Assembly (NCBI GenBank): GCA_025558095.1
Contig: JAIVFI010000042.1
Span: 248,001 to 312,000, forward strand
From: Hyaloraphidium curvatum
Lineage: Eukaryota; Monoblepharomycota; Hyaloraphidiomycetes; Hyaloraphidiales; Hyaloraphidiaceae
Direction: 5' to 3'
Length of the DNA stretch: 64,000 bases
Below the pieces are notes generated by a model, which was not told where the DNA came from, did no database searches, and saw nothing but the letters and a program-made list of their open reading frames with translations. Made by a program: the position numbers and the translations under genes. Below, piece by piece: positions 53,601 to 64,000 of this stretch (position 1 is the first letter of the stretch; every line of letters begins with the position of its first letter).

Positions 53601-56600
53601 ACCGGATTCTCCGCGCACGTCGTCGCGAGATCGGATCAGCACCAGAGTTTTTGACTCGGCCAACCCCTGAAGAGATAGCGGGCTGGACGGAGCTGCCTTG
53701 CGTTCCTGAACCAACTCCACGCTGACGGTCTGGCCAACTTTCAATGGCTTTTGGCCACCGCGCAAGCTCCGTGCGGTCGAAAATATGATTTCGCCGCGCC
53801 CCGACGTGTCCTCGACTTCCAAAACCACCGCAGCCGCTTGAACGACCCTGACGATGGCAAGGCTCAACTTCGATGTCCCAAGCGCGGCCGTTCCCGAAGC
53901 CTTATCCGAAGTGAGAGCAACTCGCATGCCGTTCTTCCCGTATCCCAGCGACCGGCACAAGACTTGCCTACCCCTCTTGGGAACCGTGGCTGCATTGGCA
54001 AGAAGTCAGACATGAAACACTCGCCCACGTATCCACCCTACCTTTGTCCGCACCCAATGCAATGATGCCGTTCAGTCCGTTGTTGAGCTCGACTTCCACG
54101 TCTTCAGCGCCGATTTGCTTCACCACACCCGTGTCCACTGAGCCAATCGGGAAGAGTTCTAGAGCTTTTCGTGCACGCGGATCCAGCGATAATCCGGATT
54201 TGGTCCAGCGGCAGAAGTCCACGGCATCCTGCTCTTCCACGAGCGCCTCGACATACCGCCGTTCGAGATCCCCCGCAATCGGCACGTCAACCAACGAAAG
54301 GCTGAAGCGGCCGCTCTGCGTATTCACCGAAGCCACACGCGCAGCAACAGTCTGCCCAACATTGAACAGAGACGCAGGGCTGCCGGTGAAGCCGACAGCA
54401 ATGTCTTGCTTTTTCAGGTAGCCGACGAGATCGCCCAGGAACGATACGAAGACGCCGGCATCGGTCACGTTTTTGACGAAACCAACCACCACCGAGCCCG
54501 TCTTGACACCGCCAAACGACACCGGAACGTTGCCGTCCGCGACGGCTTGCTGCATGACCCGGTTGCGTGTGACAAACAACCTGGATCTCACGAGATCCGT
54601 GTGTACCACCATCAGGCTCTCCACCAAAGAACCGTCCCTGAGGCCGTCAAAAAGCACCATCTGGTGTTCCGGCACCTCGGCCAACTGGTGCCGCGGCAAG
54701 ACCGCAACCAAGCCCGATCCCTCCAGCTGCAACACTGCCGAATCAGTGGTCTTCGAAATCACCTTGCCCGACACGATGCTCCCGAGAGGGATGTCGCCGA
54801 GCCCCAGCGCGTAGCTTGTCGAAGTAAGGACAAGCGATAAACGCAACTTGGCCTCCTCCGGATCGCAGCTCAGGATTCGGCACTTGACGCTCTGCCCGAG
54901 CTTGACGACATCCGAGGCCGCATTGACGTACTGCGTGCTGCATGCAACCATCATTAGGACGAAACACGACAAAGGGGGCACCGGGTAGGTACCTAAGCTC
55001 CGATATTGGGACGAGACCCTTCACGTTGGCATAAAAAGAGACAATGCAACCCCATCGATCGACCTTGGTCACAGTTCCCTGTACGATGGTGCCTTCGACC
55101 GCAGCTTGATACGAGCTCAAAACCGGCAACGAGTCCTGCACGAGAGACTTCTTTGCCGTGAGGACCATTCGACGTGCCTCGGGGTTCACGGATACGATCC
55201 TGAGCTTCAGCTTTTGGCCAGGCTTGAACATCTTGTCGGGACGTTGAAGCTTTACGTCAGAAAGTTGCGCCGTCGGAACGAAGCCGTTGACAGCCTCCGT
55301 GAGCTTGACCAGGGCCCCGGACGGCTGGAGCCGCAGAATCTCTCCCGTCACCAGCGTCCCAGGTTGAACGTCCCAGTACCCAACGAAAGGCAGACCGAAG
55401 ATGCTGGGCTGGAGAGACAGCTGGACGAGCTCATCGCACAGGTCGAAGCCAAGCAGCCGGGCCTTGTGCTTGGTCCCAACGGCAAACTTGTTTGGCGGGA
55501 TCTTGGCAAGGTGTGAATCCGAAATGCGCGATATCTGCGGGCAAGGCCGTTCATTTTGAACGGTCCAAACGGTGAAAGTAGCGCGACCCACATGCACGAA
55601 ACCAAACGCCGCGCCACACGATACCAAAAGGCCATTGGCTCCGTCCGTCCGAAGGACAGCAACCTCGTCCAACACGCTGCCGATCCTGTAGCTCGTCCCA
55701 TCGAAAGCGTGCGCAGCGCCGCCGGAGCCGCTGAGCAAGGCGGCTCCCCTGTTCCAGTTCACCAGCGCATCCTTGAGCGTCAAGGTGACGGTCTTGGTCT
55801 CCAAATCCACCCCGAGAATGCGGGCCCGTAGTTTCTGATCGACCTTGTACCGCTCTGGGACGGGTTTGAATGCCGACTGAGGATGCATGGGAAGCTGGAG
55901 ATAGTGGACGGTTCCGGAAAACACTCCTCCGAAGGCCAAACGTATTCCGTCCTCGGTGGAGGCAGTGACCCGCGCATTGACCAACAGACCCGGCCTCAAA
56001 GCGTCCAACTGCGCTGCCGAAAGGGTCTGCTCCGGCACCACGGCCCGAGCCAAGGAGGTCCCCTTTGCAGAACACGTAATGACGCGTTTCGATTTGTCCG
56101 TGGTGAGGATCGTCACCGTCACCGTCTGGCCAAGAGCAAGTCCACGAGCCGGTCCCGCCCCGTCGGAATCGTCCGCAACGTTTGGCGCATGATCGTCATG
56201 CAGGAAACAGGACACTTTTGGTATCCCCACGTCCATCAAGTACCCGTGATCTTCCCTGGACAGCACCGACGCAGCCAGAACCTGTGAGCAAGAGGAGGAT
56301 CAACAAAAGCATCGAGGTCATGGGCATGTTGTCGCACCATTCCCTCGAAAAGCGACTTCGCTGTCAGGCCACAGTTGGTTGCGGACGGCTTGATCGACAG
56401 TTCCACCCGGCGCCTCTGTTTGCCCACTCCATCACCATCAATTGCAGGCTCCGAGGATGCCCCTTTGCCGGGGCCACTGCCCAGTTCGGTCACGACGCAG
56501 CGCAGCACCTGGCCAACATGGAAAAGCGCCTCCAACGACGGGAGCGAGACCTCGTCCTCCACCCCCTGGCCGCCTTGGCCAGGCTCAGAAGAATCGTCTC

Positions 56601-57122
56601 CATCCTCCGAGGCTGAGGACTCGTCTTCGGGGGTTTCCATATCCGCGTCAGCGCCCGATGCGCCCAGCGCTGCGCGCTCGACCGCTTTCGAGACCAAATC
56701 AGATACCTCTGTGATGGGAACGAATCCCGTGAGGTTGTTGGGGAGGGAAACCACAAGTTCCAAGTCATGAATCTCCTTCACGACTCCAAGAAAGTGGGAA
56801 GATAGCGCCTTGAGGCTCTGCGGGGGGGTTGGTTGGGTTCCGAGCCCGTCAGCATCGCAGCGGCACCTCGCACCTTGAACCGCCAAGGATCCACACCACC
56901 CTCGACGTTTCTGTTGGGCAAAGTGGCCCCTTTGGATTTCAGCTTCTTGGACTTCGGCTCCTCGGCCGGAACAGGGGCAGCAGTAGTCTCGCGAGCTCGC
57001 TTGAGCTTCGGCGTACTAGGCTCCGAAGCAAGCTCCTTCTTCCGCCGGTCTGAGCTTGCCCGCGGAAAGGCGGTCGCATCCTCGCCTCCCCCGTCTCCGC
57101 GGCCGCGCGGGAAGTCCTCCAT
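50668..57122 (-). CDS. RRP5: rRNA biogenesis protein RRP5 (S1 repeats and HAT/TPR repeats)
   Basis: Ten exons (57122-56874, 56817-56338, 56281-55592, 55534-54993, 54937-54042, 53989-52483, 52433-52232, 52172-51273, 51215-51062, 51005-50668) join in phase to 1985 residues. An Arg/Lys/Ser-rich N-tail leads into about a dozen S1 RNA-binding repeats, seen as recurring G-x-V-x-(K/R)-V and GLVPISEL, GFVHISRISD, GLCHISEL blocks. An acidic linker (EELGGELSEEEDKETGGEEE) separates them from the C-terminal helical HAT repeats (AREVAERALQTI, KVWIGLGLFYIKRGK, IETIVKFAQMEFRFGEPERG). RRP5 is the only factor needed for both 18S and 5.8S rRNA maturation in yeast; the S1 part binds pre-rRNA, the HAT part the small-subunit processome. 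It is a little longer than the 1729-residue yeast protein. Confidence 0.95.
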
Positions 57123-57373
57123 CGGTTGGTCAGACGACGACGACCAAGATTTGTCTCTTTGGTTGTTGACCTGGACGCTGCGGTCATCGCGCGCGCATGT
57201 CGCATTGCTAGGCGGCGCGGGGCCCTTCTCGGCGCTGATCTGCAGCAGAATCGGAATTCGGACGTTTCATTTCCTCACAGAAGCGCCGGACTGGTCCCCC
57301 GCTGACCGGGCCTCTGGACGCCGTCAGCACAGTCTTGGCAGCGCTGCCGCTGCCGCCGGTGCACTTTCCGAGG

Positions 57374-58745
57374 ATGAATCGCGATGAGGCCATCCGTTGC
57401 CTCGAGATCGCGAAGGAACGGTTTCGGCGAGGGGACCTTGAGGCCGCGCTGAAGTTTGCGCAGAAGGCCAAGGCACTTGACTCTGGGCTCGACGAGGTGC
57501 ACGACTACGTCGAGTTCGTCCTTCTGACGAAGGAGCGCAGCAATCGGAGCAGCGGCGCCGGACCTTCCGAAGGACCGTCGGTTCCGGAAGGGGAAGGGAT
57601 CAGGCACCGGCGCCATCCCGCGGGCACCTCCGAGAACGGCGCCGCGGCAACCGCCAACGGCTCCGCAACGGGATCTCGGGCGCACGCCCCTTCAGCCAAA
57701 AAGGAGTACACCGTTGAGCAGGCCGAGGCCGTCAAGGTCGTGCTAAAGATGAAGCACGACTACTACAAAGTTCTGGACGTGGAGCGGACTTGCGTGGAGG
57801 TTGAGCTGAAGAAAGCCTACCGGAAGAAGGCTCTGGTGCTTCACCCCGATAAGAACGGGGCCCCTGGTGCCGATGAGGCGTTCAAGATAGTCTCGAAGGC
57901 GTACCAAGTTCTGTCCGACGAGACTTTGCGGAGGCGGTACGACCAGACCGGGGCCGATCCCGGTTCCCGGGACTCCATGGCCGGCCCTGGCGGCATGTAC
58001 GCCGGCGCGCGTTTCCAGGAGGAGCTGTCGCCGGAAGATCTCTTCAATCTTTTCTTTGGACAAATGGCCGGCGGCCCTGGTAGGTGCTTACGCCGTCCTA
58101 GATTAGCTCGATCTGACCGCCCCCCTGGTGACAGGCTTCCACACGTTCACGACGCGCGGTCCAGGTTTCCAATTCCGGGTTAATCGGCCCCAGCGCCGGC
58201 CGGATCAAGCGCAAGACGGCACTTTCTCCTGGGGTCCCCTCCTCCCCCTCCTCCTCCTTTTGTTGATTTCCATCTTGTCCCCTCTCCTCGGCGGTGGACC
58301 ATCTGGTAAGCCTTGCGGCCGCTCCGTCCCGTGCCTTCGCAGCTGACAGAGTGCCGACAGTGCCGGCCTTCTCCCTCTCGCGGTCACCGCCACATACGCT
58401 TCCGCGTACAACAAGCAACCACGGTGTCAACTATTTCGTGGACCCTCGGACCTTCCCGTACACAACGGTGCGAGATCGGACGGAAGAGCGGCGCTTGCGA
58501 CAGTTCGAGAACGAGGTTGAGGACTTTTACGTCCGAAATCTCCAACATCGCTGCCAATGGGAGATGTGCGTCGCTTCCTACATCGTTGAGCGTCATCATT
58601 CTGCTGACGTGTTCGTCCTAGGGACCGCAAACGCGCGGCGATCCAAGCTGCCAGAGGGCTCTTTAGCGTGGACCAGGAACGGCTACAGGCCGCGCAGGCG
58701 ATGCGGCTTGAGAGCTGCGAAGAGCTGCGGACATGGAGTAGATAG
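57374..58745 (+). CDS. ER membrane DnaJ protein, DNAJB12/DNAJB14-like (Hlj1 class)
   Basis: Four exons (57374-58079, 58135-58305, 58361-58565, 58622-58745) give 401 residues. An N-terminal helical repeat (NRDEAIRCLEIAKERFRRGD) precedes a disordered linker and a J domain with HPD at residues 157-159 (LVLHPDKNG). A single membrane segment at about 268-287 (GPLLPLLLLLLISILSPLL) is followed by the C-terminal DUF1977-type region: HGVNYFVDPRTFPY, EDFYVRNLQHRCQWEM. Splicing of the last intron restores the ending ERLQAAQAMRLESCEEL. Such J proteins recruit cytosolic Hsp70 to the ER for degradation of membrane proteins. Its start is 251 bp from the divergent RRP5 start. Confidence 0.93.
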
Positions 58746-58781
58746 ATGGAGCCAGTCTTGATTTGAAGGGTTGATGTTGAT

Positions 58782-59860
58782 CTAGTCCTTCTTCAACCTG
58801 ATGATCGCCCGCTCGCCGACCTTTTCCAGGGTGAGGTTACCCCTCTTGCTCTCGGCGAGGTAGTGGCGCAAGAGGTTCATGTCCCGAGGGATCGATGGCC
58901 GCGGCGGCACGGCGAACTTGTCCGGCCTGGCGTAGTAGAGGCGTTCCGCGCGCGTGAGGTGGGACGTAACCACCTTCCCCCCGAGTTCCTCAATCCTCCG
59001 GATCGCTTGGGCAGAGACCTTGGCCACTCGGATCTCCACATCGCGCGTTGTAAACGCTTCCGCTCCCTGTGCGAGGATGAGTTTAGACCAGCATCGCGAT
59101 GGGGTCGAAAACGCACTTCGGCGAGGATGGCGACGCCATCCTTTATGCTCTGCACGAGACCCGACTTGTAGAGGACAAGTGTGGTAATCGGCTTCGTTGG
59201 GTCTATCCGTCCCCTGTCGATCCAGTACTGGAGCTTGTTCAGCTGGACGGGAAAGTGCTTTCGCAACGGTCTTGCCGGAGGTCAGCCCACGTCCGGCCAA
59301 AATGTGCCCGGAGAGCTGCTAACCTCGAAAGGCGCACGCCGTGCTTCGGAACCACGTGGAAGAATGTCGTCTGGCCGCCTTCAAAGCCCCGTGGCCCCGG
59401 CTGACCGCTGTGCCTGTTTAGCCAACCCTTGTTGCCCCTGGGACGACCTTCACGGTAAGTCCGGCGGCAGGACGTGCACCCGACGGCAACGAACCGCCCG
59501 GAACGTTTGCCCCTTCCTGAGCCCAACCCTCTCCCCCACCGCTTGCGCTGGCGAACCACCATTGAGAAATTCGCGCGCCAAGCCATCGTTCAGGCCTACG
59601 TAGACGCGCGCGCCCGGGTTGTCCTTGATAGAATTGAGGCCGATCGTGTTCGACGCCGCCCGCGGCTTCACGATGACTGGTTTCCGCGATGCGGCTGGGG
59701 ATGCGTGCGACTTGACGGTTCGCGTCTGCACAGTCGACGCAGCGCTGCCGGCCGCTGCGCGCCGACTGGGGGTCGAGAGCGCGAAAAGGGTCGACGCAAA
59801 CGTCCAACTGGGGAGAAACGGGCTCCGATGAAGGCACTGGACGAGGCCGCGGTGCGCCAT
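58782..59860 (-). CDS. MRPL10: Mitochondrial ribosomal protein uL15m
   Basis: Five exons (59860-59606, 59547-59495, 59437-59338, 59257-59117, 59066-58782) give 277 residues. The first about 65 residues are Ser/Ala/Arg-rich, a mitochondrial leader. uL15 blocks follow: IGLNSIKDNPGAR joined to RKRWGRGLGSGRGKRSGR, then GNKGWLNRHSG and GFEGGQTTFFHVVPKHG. The C-terminal half has LNKLQYWIDRGRID, the beta-rich VEIRVAKVSAQAIRRIEELGG and a tail that ends in KKD. Exon 4 could start at 59242 instead of 59257, skipping five residues; the longer choice is preferred because it keeps PVQLNKLQ. The protein belongs to the 54S mitoribosome subunit and stabilises 23S-type rRNA. Confidence 0.88.
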
Positions 59861-60025
59861 GATGTGATGTGGTTGCTCGTGACTGCGCGGCGCGCGCACT
59901 ACAGCCCGGGGCGTCGGCTCCGCTGGCAATCCAGGAAACGCGCCGATATGGCTCCTTCACGCGCCGGTTGAGCCGCTGAATCCTTTCGGCACGCCGGTTA
60001 CTTGCGCTCGGCACGTGCAGGCGAC

Positions 60026-63000
60026 ATGTCCTTCCTGAGCGCGTTCCTCGCGCCTCCCCCGCCGAAGACGGATCCCGGGGAGACGGTGTCGAAGGTCCGC
60101 CGACGCTTTCTTGCTCTGCAGTCTTGGAGCTCACGAGCTGCTCCGCTCAATGATGTCAATAGCTGGTGGACCGTCTGAAAACGGGGAACTTGGCCGAGGA
60201 CAGGCGCGCTGCTGCATTGGGACTCAAGGGCCTTGTCCGGGAGTACCGATTGGTGGGGACTGGTCCTCTTTCCCCCGTACTTGCTCGTGCTGAATTGCAT
60301 GCTGTGGACGCCAAGGACGTGGGAACCAAGGGCCTGGGCGTGCTGGCAGAAATCATCAAGAACGACCCCGACCTGGAAACGCTGAAAGCCGTCCTGGAGA
60401 CCGTCAACTTGCTCTGCACGGTCGAACCTACCAGCCGAGCGAAAGACGACGGGACTCCCGTGGAGGACCTCGCGGTCATGGTGGGGCAAAATCCCGTGCT
60501 CGTGGGCTTCTCGCTCATTCCGCCCACTCCCCACAGTTCACGGAGATATTCATGAAGGTGCCGGGACCTTTCGGGACTTCTCGATTCCTGCTCACGCCAC
60601 TGTTTCGCCAGGATCCGAGCAATGTTTCGGCGCTTCTTGCCATCCTGGAGGAGACCAACTTTTATGTCCGCTTCCAAACCGTGGAGCTTCTCGGCACGCT
60701 GCTCCACAACCGGCCCGACCAGCTGCAGGATTGCGTTCTGGCCGCCCCAATGGGCTTATCTAGGCTGATTGATCTCCTTGAGGACCGGAGAGAGGCCATT
60801 CGGAATGGTCGGTGGTGCGCAGCAAGGGCCCGACACCTGATGTTGACTTGCAGATAGCTGGCTTGCTTCTTCTCATCACCCTGACTCAAACCAACGCGGA
60901 CATTCAGAAGATCGTTGCCTTCGAGAACGCTTTCGAAAGGTTGTTTCAGATCGTGGTCGAGGAGGGAGCGTCGGACGGTGGGATTGTCGTCCAGGATTGC
61001 TTGAACCTCGTGCACAACCTGCTTCGCTACAACACCTCGAACCAGGTGGGCTCCCTGGGTGTGAAGGTATCCCCGGTTGCCTAACACGTCGCTTTAGAAC
61101 TTGTTCCGGGAAAGCGGCCTTGTCAAGCGCCTTCCGCAGTTGTTGCTGTCCAAGTCGGATTCGGGCGAGGTGCCGCTGAACCATCCTTCGGTGCAATGGC
61201 ACGATCAGAAGATCCACAATGCGATCCTCATCCTGGAGCTTGTGAGGATTCTGTGTGTTCCCAACGATCCCAACACCACAGCCAATCAGGTATCCTTCAT
61301 TGTCCTGCACCGTGTGCGCTTGCTTACGTAAAGACTCAGGTCCTGATGAACCAAGCTTCCATACTCAGCGCCGTCGTGGGCCTGGCACTCGCACCTCACG
61401 TGCCGGTGCAAGTCCGTGCGCAGGCCTTCTACGCCATCGCGGATGCGATTCGGGGGAGCCACGTGAACCAGGACGCATTCGCCCGCTCGGTGCTCCCGCC
61501 TCAGCCCGGTTATACCTCCATCACGCAACCGGCGCTGCTGATAACGATATCCAACGCTCTGGCGACCTCCAAGACGCTGGACGACTTTGTGCTCCGCTCA
61601 GCGTCGACCTACTGCTTCCAAGTAGGTGCTTGTGCACTTACCCGACGCCGGAGAGTGCTCAACGCCTGCAGTGCTATGTCTTCAACAACCCGGAAAGTCA
61701 GCTGGCTGTGGCCGCGACTTTCCAAGCACCGCCGGCCGACAACCCAAACAGCGAAGCACAAGGTAGGGCCGGTGCTGTGTTCAGCCCCTGGTCCTGCAAT
61801 GACCTTCTACAGATAAACCTCAGTCGGCGGGTTCCATTATACTCGATTCCTTGCTTTACTGGGAAGGCGCGCGCAAAGACCCGTACATCGTTTGGTTCGC
61901 AAGCGTCCTCCTCTCTCACGTCCTGCGCAAGAATGAGCAGTGCAAGGAGCTCGCACTCGCTGTGTCCGTCTCCGAGGATGCCACTGGTATGTGGCGTGTG
62001 AATGTTGTTGTTCTCAGCCCGCTGAATCTGCATGTAACGCAGGCGACAGCGTGAAGCTCATGCACAAGGTCATGTACACGGTGACCATGACCATCAGAGA
62101 AAATCTTGACGTTCGTGCACAAATCGGGCTGCTCTGCGTGCTCGCGGTGTGGTTCTACGAGTGCCCGCCGGCAGTCGCCGAGTTCCTGTCGGAGAGCTCC
62201 AACCTATCCTATGTGAGGCCGAGCAGCTTCTGCATCGCGCTGCTTGACTCATCGCCGCCGTCAACAGCTCATCGAGCAGGTGAAGCAGTCTGGAATCAAT
62301 CCCCTCACACAGGGTCTTGCCGCTTTCCTTCTGGGGCTGTGCTATGAATTCAACGACGACTCAGAGCCATCAGTTACGAGGTTCGTGGGCAGCCGCGATG
62401 TCAACGTTCTTTCCACAAACTGTCCGCACCAGGGCAACGATGAAGCCGATCATCACTAATCGGATAGGGATCGACCTTTTCCGAAGTCGGCTTGAGCGCC
62501 TGCGAGAATCGAGGCCTTTCAACAAGGTCTCGCCAAACATGATGGTGCGATGCGTGTAGCTGCGCCGAGGTCAGTGCACTCATGGATGCTACAGATCTCT
62601 GGCGAGATAGATGCCAAGGGCCTCCCGGACGTCTTCTTTGACTACTCCTTCACGGATTTCTTCAAGTCAAACTACGGTGATGCCGAGCATCGATAGCTTG
62701 GTCCAGCATGTGCTAATCAAAACCTTGCTATTGCAGAGGCATTGCTCAATTCCATCACAACGGGGGGGCCAGCACGACCACGGACAGATGCAAAATGTGA
62801 GCTGATCGCGACATGTTCGGCCGTTCGAGCTGATCTCCCGGGGTGAACCCAGCATCACCAATCGCCGGCGACCCCCAAGACCTGTCCGACCAAAGGGCAC
62901 TGCTGACGAAGCAGCGGATGGAGCTGGAATCTCTTCAGCAGCGCGTCAGCGAACTGGAGGCGTTCCTGGCTTCGGAGAGGGAAGCATTTGCGCAGGAGCG

Positions 63001-63199
63001 CTCGGCGATGAACAAAACCATGGAGGACCTCATGGAAAAGCTGGCGACTAAAGAGAAGGAGGAGGAGGAGCTCCTGCTCTTGCTTGCCGACCAGGACTTG
63101 AAGCTCAAGGAGTTGGGCTACAACGACGATGATGGCGAGCCGGAAGAGGCGGCAGACGACGGGAATGACCATGATGAAGTAGACGGGGGTATACAGTAG
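60026..63199 (+). CDS. USO1: Uso1/p115 vesicle tethering factor with a shortened coiled-coil tail
   Basis: Sixteen exons (60026-60094, 60163-60252, 60316-60480, 60537-60557, 60612-60807, 60858-61045, 61098-61289, 61340-61621, 61672-61762, 61813-61986, 62043-62212, 62268-62380, 62433-62544, 62595-62676, 62737-62796, 62853-63199) join in phase to 783 residues. The armadillo-like head is clear: LVDRLKTGNLAEDRRAA, FTEIFMK, MGLSRLIDLLEDRREAIRN, QKIVAFENAFERLFQIV, SDGGIVVQDCLNLVHNLL, SGINPLTQGLAAFLLGL. The tail is only about 115 residues of coiled coil against several hundred in human p115 and yeast Uso1, yet it keeps the LLADQD motif and acidic end. The protein tethers COPII/COPI vesicles to the Golgi with Rab1/Ypt1. 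Exon 4 is 21 nt. Confidence 0.94.
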
Positions 63200-63222
63200 T
63201 AGCTGTCCTATACCACAGTGGA

Positions 63223-64000
63223 TCAGATGACGCAGTAGTCTCGCATGACCATGTGCGCGAGGTGTTGTGCCCCCGTGGACATGTAGATGCCGCAGAGGTT
63301 GTACGCCGCCTCCTGAACGTACGAGTTGCCTCCTGCAGTGCTTCCTTCGGCCAGGACAGTCTCGTAGTAGGGAATTGCAAGATGAAAGAGGCCTGTGGGG
63401 GGTTATGAAATAGCCAGGGCGACATGCCAAAACAGCGCACCTATCTGGTGAAACGCCCGCGCTATGTTGTAGCACGCTTCGCCATTGCCGCGCCGCAGGT
63501 CATAGTAACGAAAAAGGAAGGTGAAGGCCTATTCCGCGTTAGCTGGCGAGGCAGCTCTGCACACAGTCGTCCCTCGACCGACCTGCACAATCTGCAAGTG
63601 ACGGTTGTCCGTTTGCCTGTTCATGGCCCTGTGAAGAAAAGCTATCCCAAGACTGAGGTTGATCAGGGGATCGTTGTTGCTTATGTTGTACGCCTTGATG
63701 TACGAGGCTGCAGTGCGGCGCTAAGCCAAAAGGTTGAAACGGGTGCATGCGTCCCACATATCGCATTAGAGTATGATCGTGCGGCCAGAAGGATGTGGCC
63801 ATAAAGGCAGACAAGCATGGCGTTCTGGTTTGCAGGGCTGTCGGGAGCCTTGCGAGCCTTGTTCTCCATTTGGTTGATGAGGCGCAAGAAAGCCTTCTGA
63901 ACATTGGACTGTGCATAAGCCGAGACGGCGTCCGGTCCTCTGCACCAATCACATGAGAAATCGCGGCCGGCCACCATGCCCTGCGGCTGTGGCGCGGTGC
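63223..64000 (-). CDS. SFC4: TFIIIC TPR subunit Sfc4/TFC4 (GTF3C3), 3' part only
   Basis: The gene enters from the right edge and ends at 63223. C-terminal TPR repeats are plain: QKAFLRLINQMENKA near the edge, then after splicing SYIKAYNISNNDPLINLSLG, AFLHRAMNRQTDNRH, QAFTFLFRYYDLR, GEACYNIARAFHQIGLFHLA, IPYYETVLAEG, VQEAAYNLCGIYMSTGA. These match the end of Sfc4/TFC4, the TFIIIC tau131 arm that recruits TFIIIB to tRNA and 5S genes. The last intron is 63393-63440; two more lie at about 63675-63770 and 63490-63545. The N-terminal part, including any start codon, is outside the window. The stop is 23 bp from that of USO1 on the opposite strand. Confidence 0.9.

Noticed and set aside
60481-60536. 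Alternative USO1 donors at 60496 and later that give 35- to 41-nt introns
   Set aside because: The donor at 60481 gives a normal 56-nt intron and recreates DLAVM-FTEIFMK, which matches the family; the others are shorter than any supported intron here.

Overview
The window is a gene-dense, GC-rich stretch of a fungal nuclear genome. It holds 32 protein-coding genes, two of them cut by the window edges, and about 105 short introns, mostly 46-85 nt. Evidence for a fungus is Uso1, Irc20/SHPRH-type helicase, Atl1, TMA7, TFIIIC Sfc4/TFC4, Hsp78 and a Yta7/ATAD2-type ATPase. The gene at 25812-27569 is an assembled 10-exon homologue of ZMYND10, a factor known only from dynein-arm assembly in motile cilia. 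This points to a zoosporic (chytrid- or monoblepharid-like) lineage, or a recent derivative of one, rather than to Dikarya. I could not run a database search, so the species is not named.

Layout. 1-8 kb: secreted beta-helix protein (partial), F-box/LRR protein, cytochrome P450, secreted vanadium-haloperoxidase-like enzyme. 8-19 kb: nuclear and organelle core genes (Yta7/ATAD2-like ATPase, ribosomal protein eS25, Hsp78, choline-phosphate cytidylyltransferase). 19-27.6 kb: GH63-type glucosidase, threonine dehydratase, membrane-anchored SGNH hydrolase, ZMYND10-like protein. 27.6-38.3 kb: second F-box/LRR protein, two unrecognised proteins, ATL DNA-repair protein, acyl-CoA dehydrogenase, a 90-residue protein, DinB-fold protein, small hydrophobic protein. 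38.6-43 kb: AlkB-like dioxygenase, sirtuin, FMN-binding PPOX protein, PEX16. 43-64 kb: SHPRH/Irc20, WD40 protein, TMA7, RRP5, ER DnaJ, mitochondrial uL15, Uso1/p115, and the 3' part of a TFIIIC TPR subunit.

Genes largely alternate in strand. Divergent start codons are often only 65-170 bp apart and convergent stop codons as close as 1-25 bp, so promoters are shared and 3' UTRs must overlap. No operons, transposons, CRISPR arrays, tRNA or rRNA genes were seen. The long open frames antisense to most genes are a by-product of high GC.

Intron structure is distinctive. Donors are dominated by GTGGGT and GTGCGT, many introns carry a CTGAC or CTAAC branch site, and three introns are best explained as GC-AG. 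Exon coordinates given below were obtained by matching splice sites to reading phase and to family conservation by eye; every join was checked for phase. Only one gene, the AlkB-like one, could not be made to close in frame.
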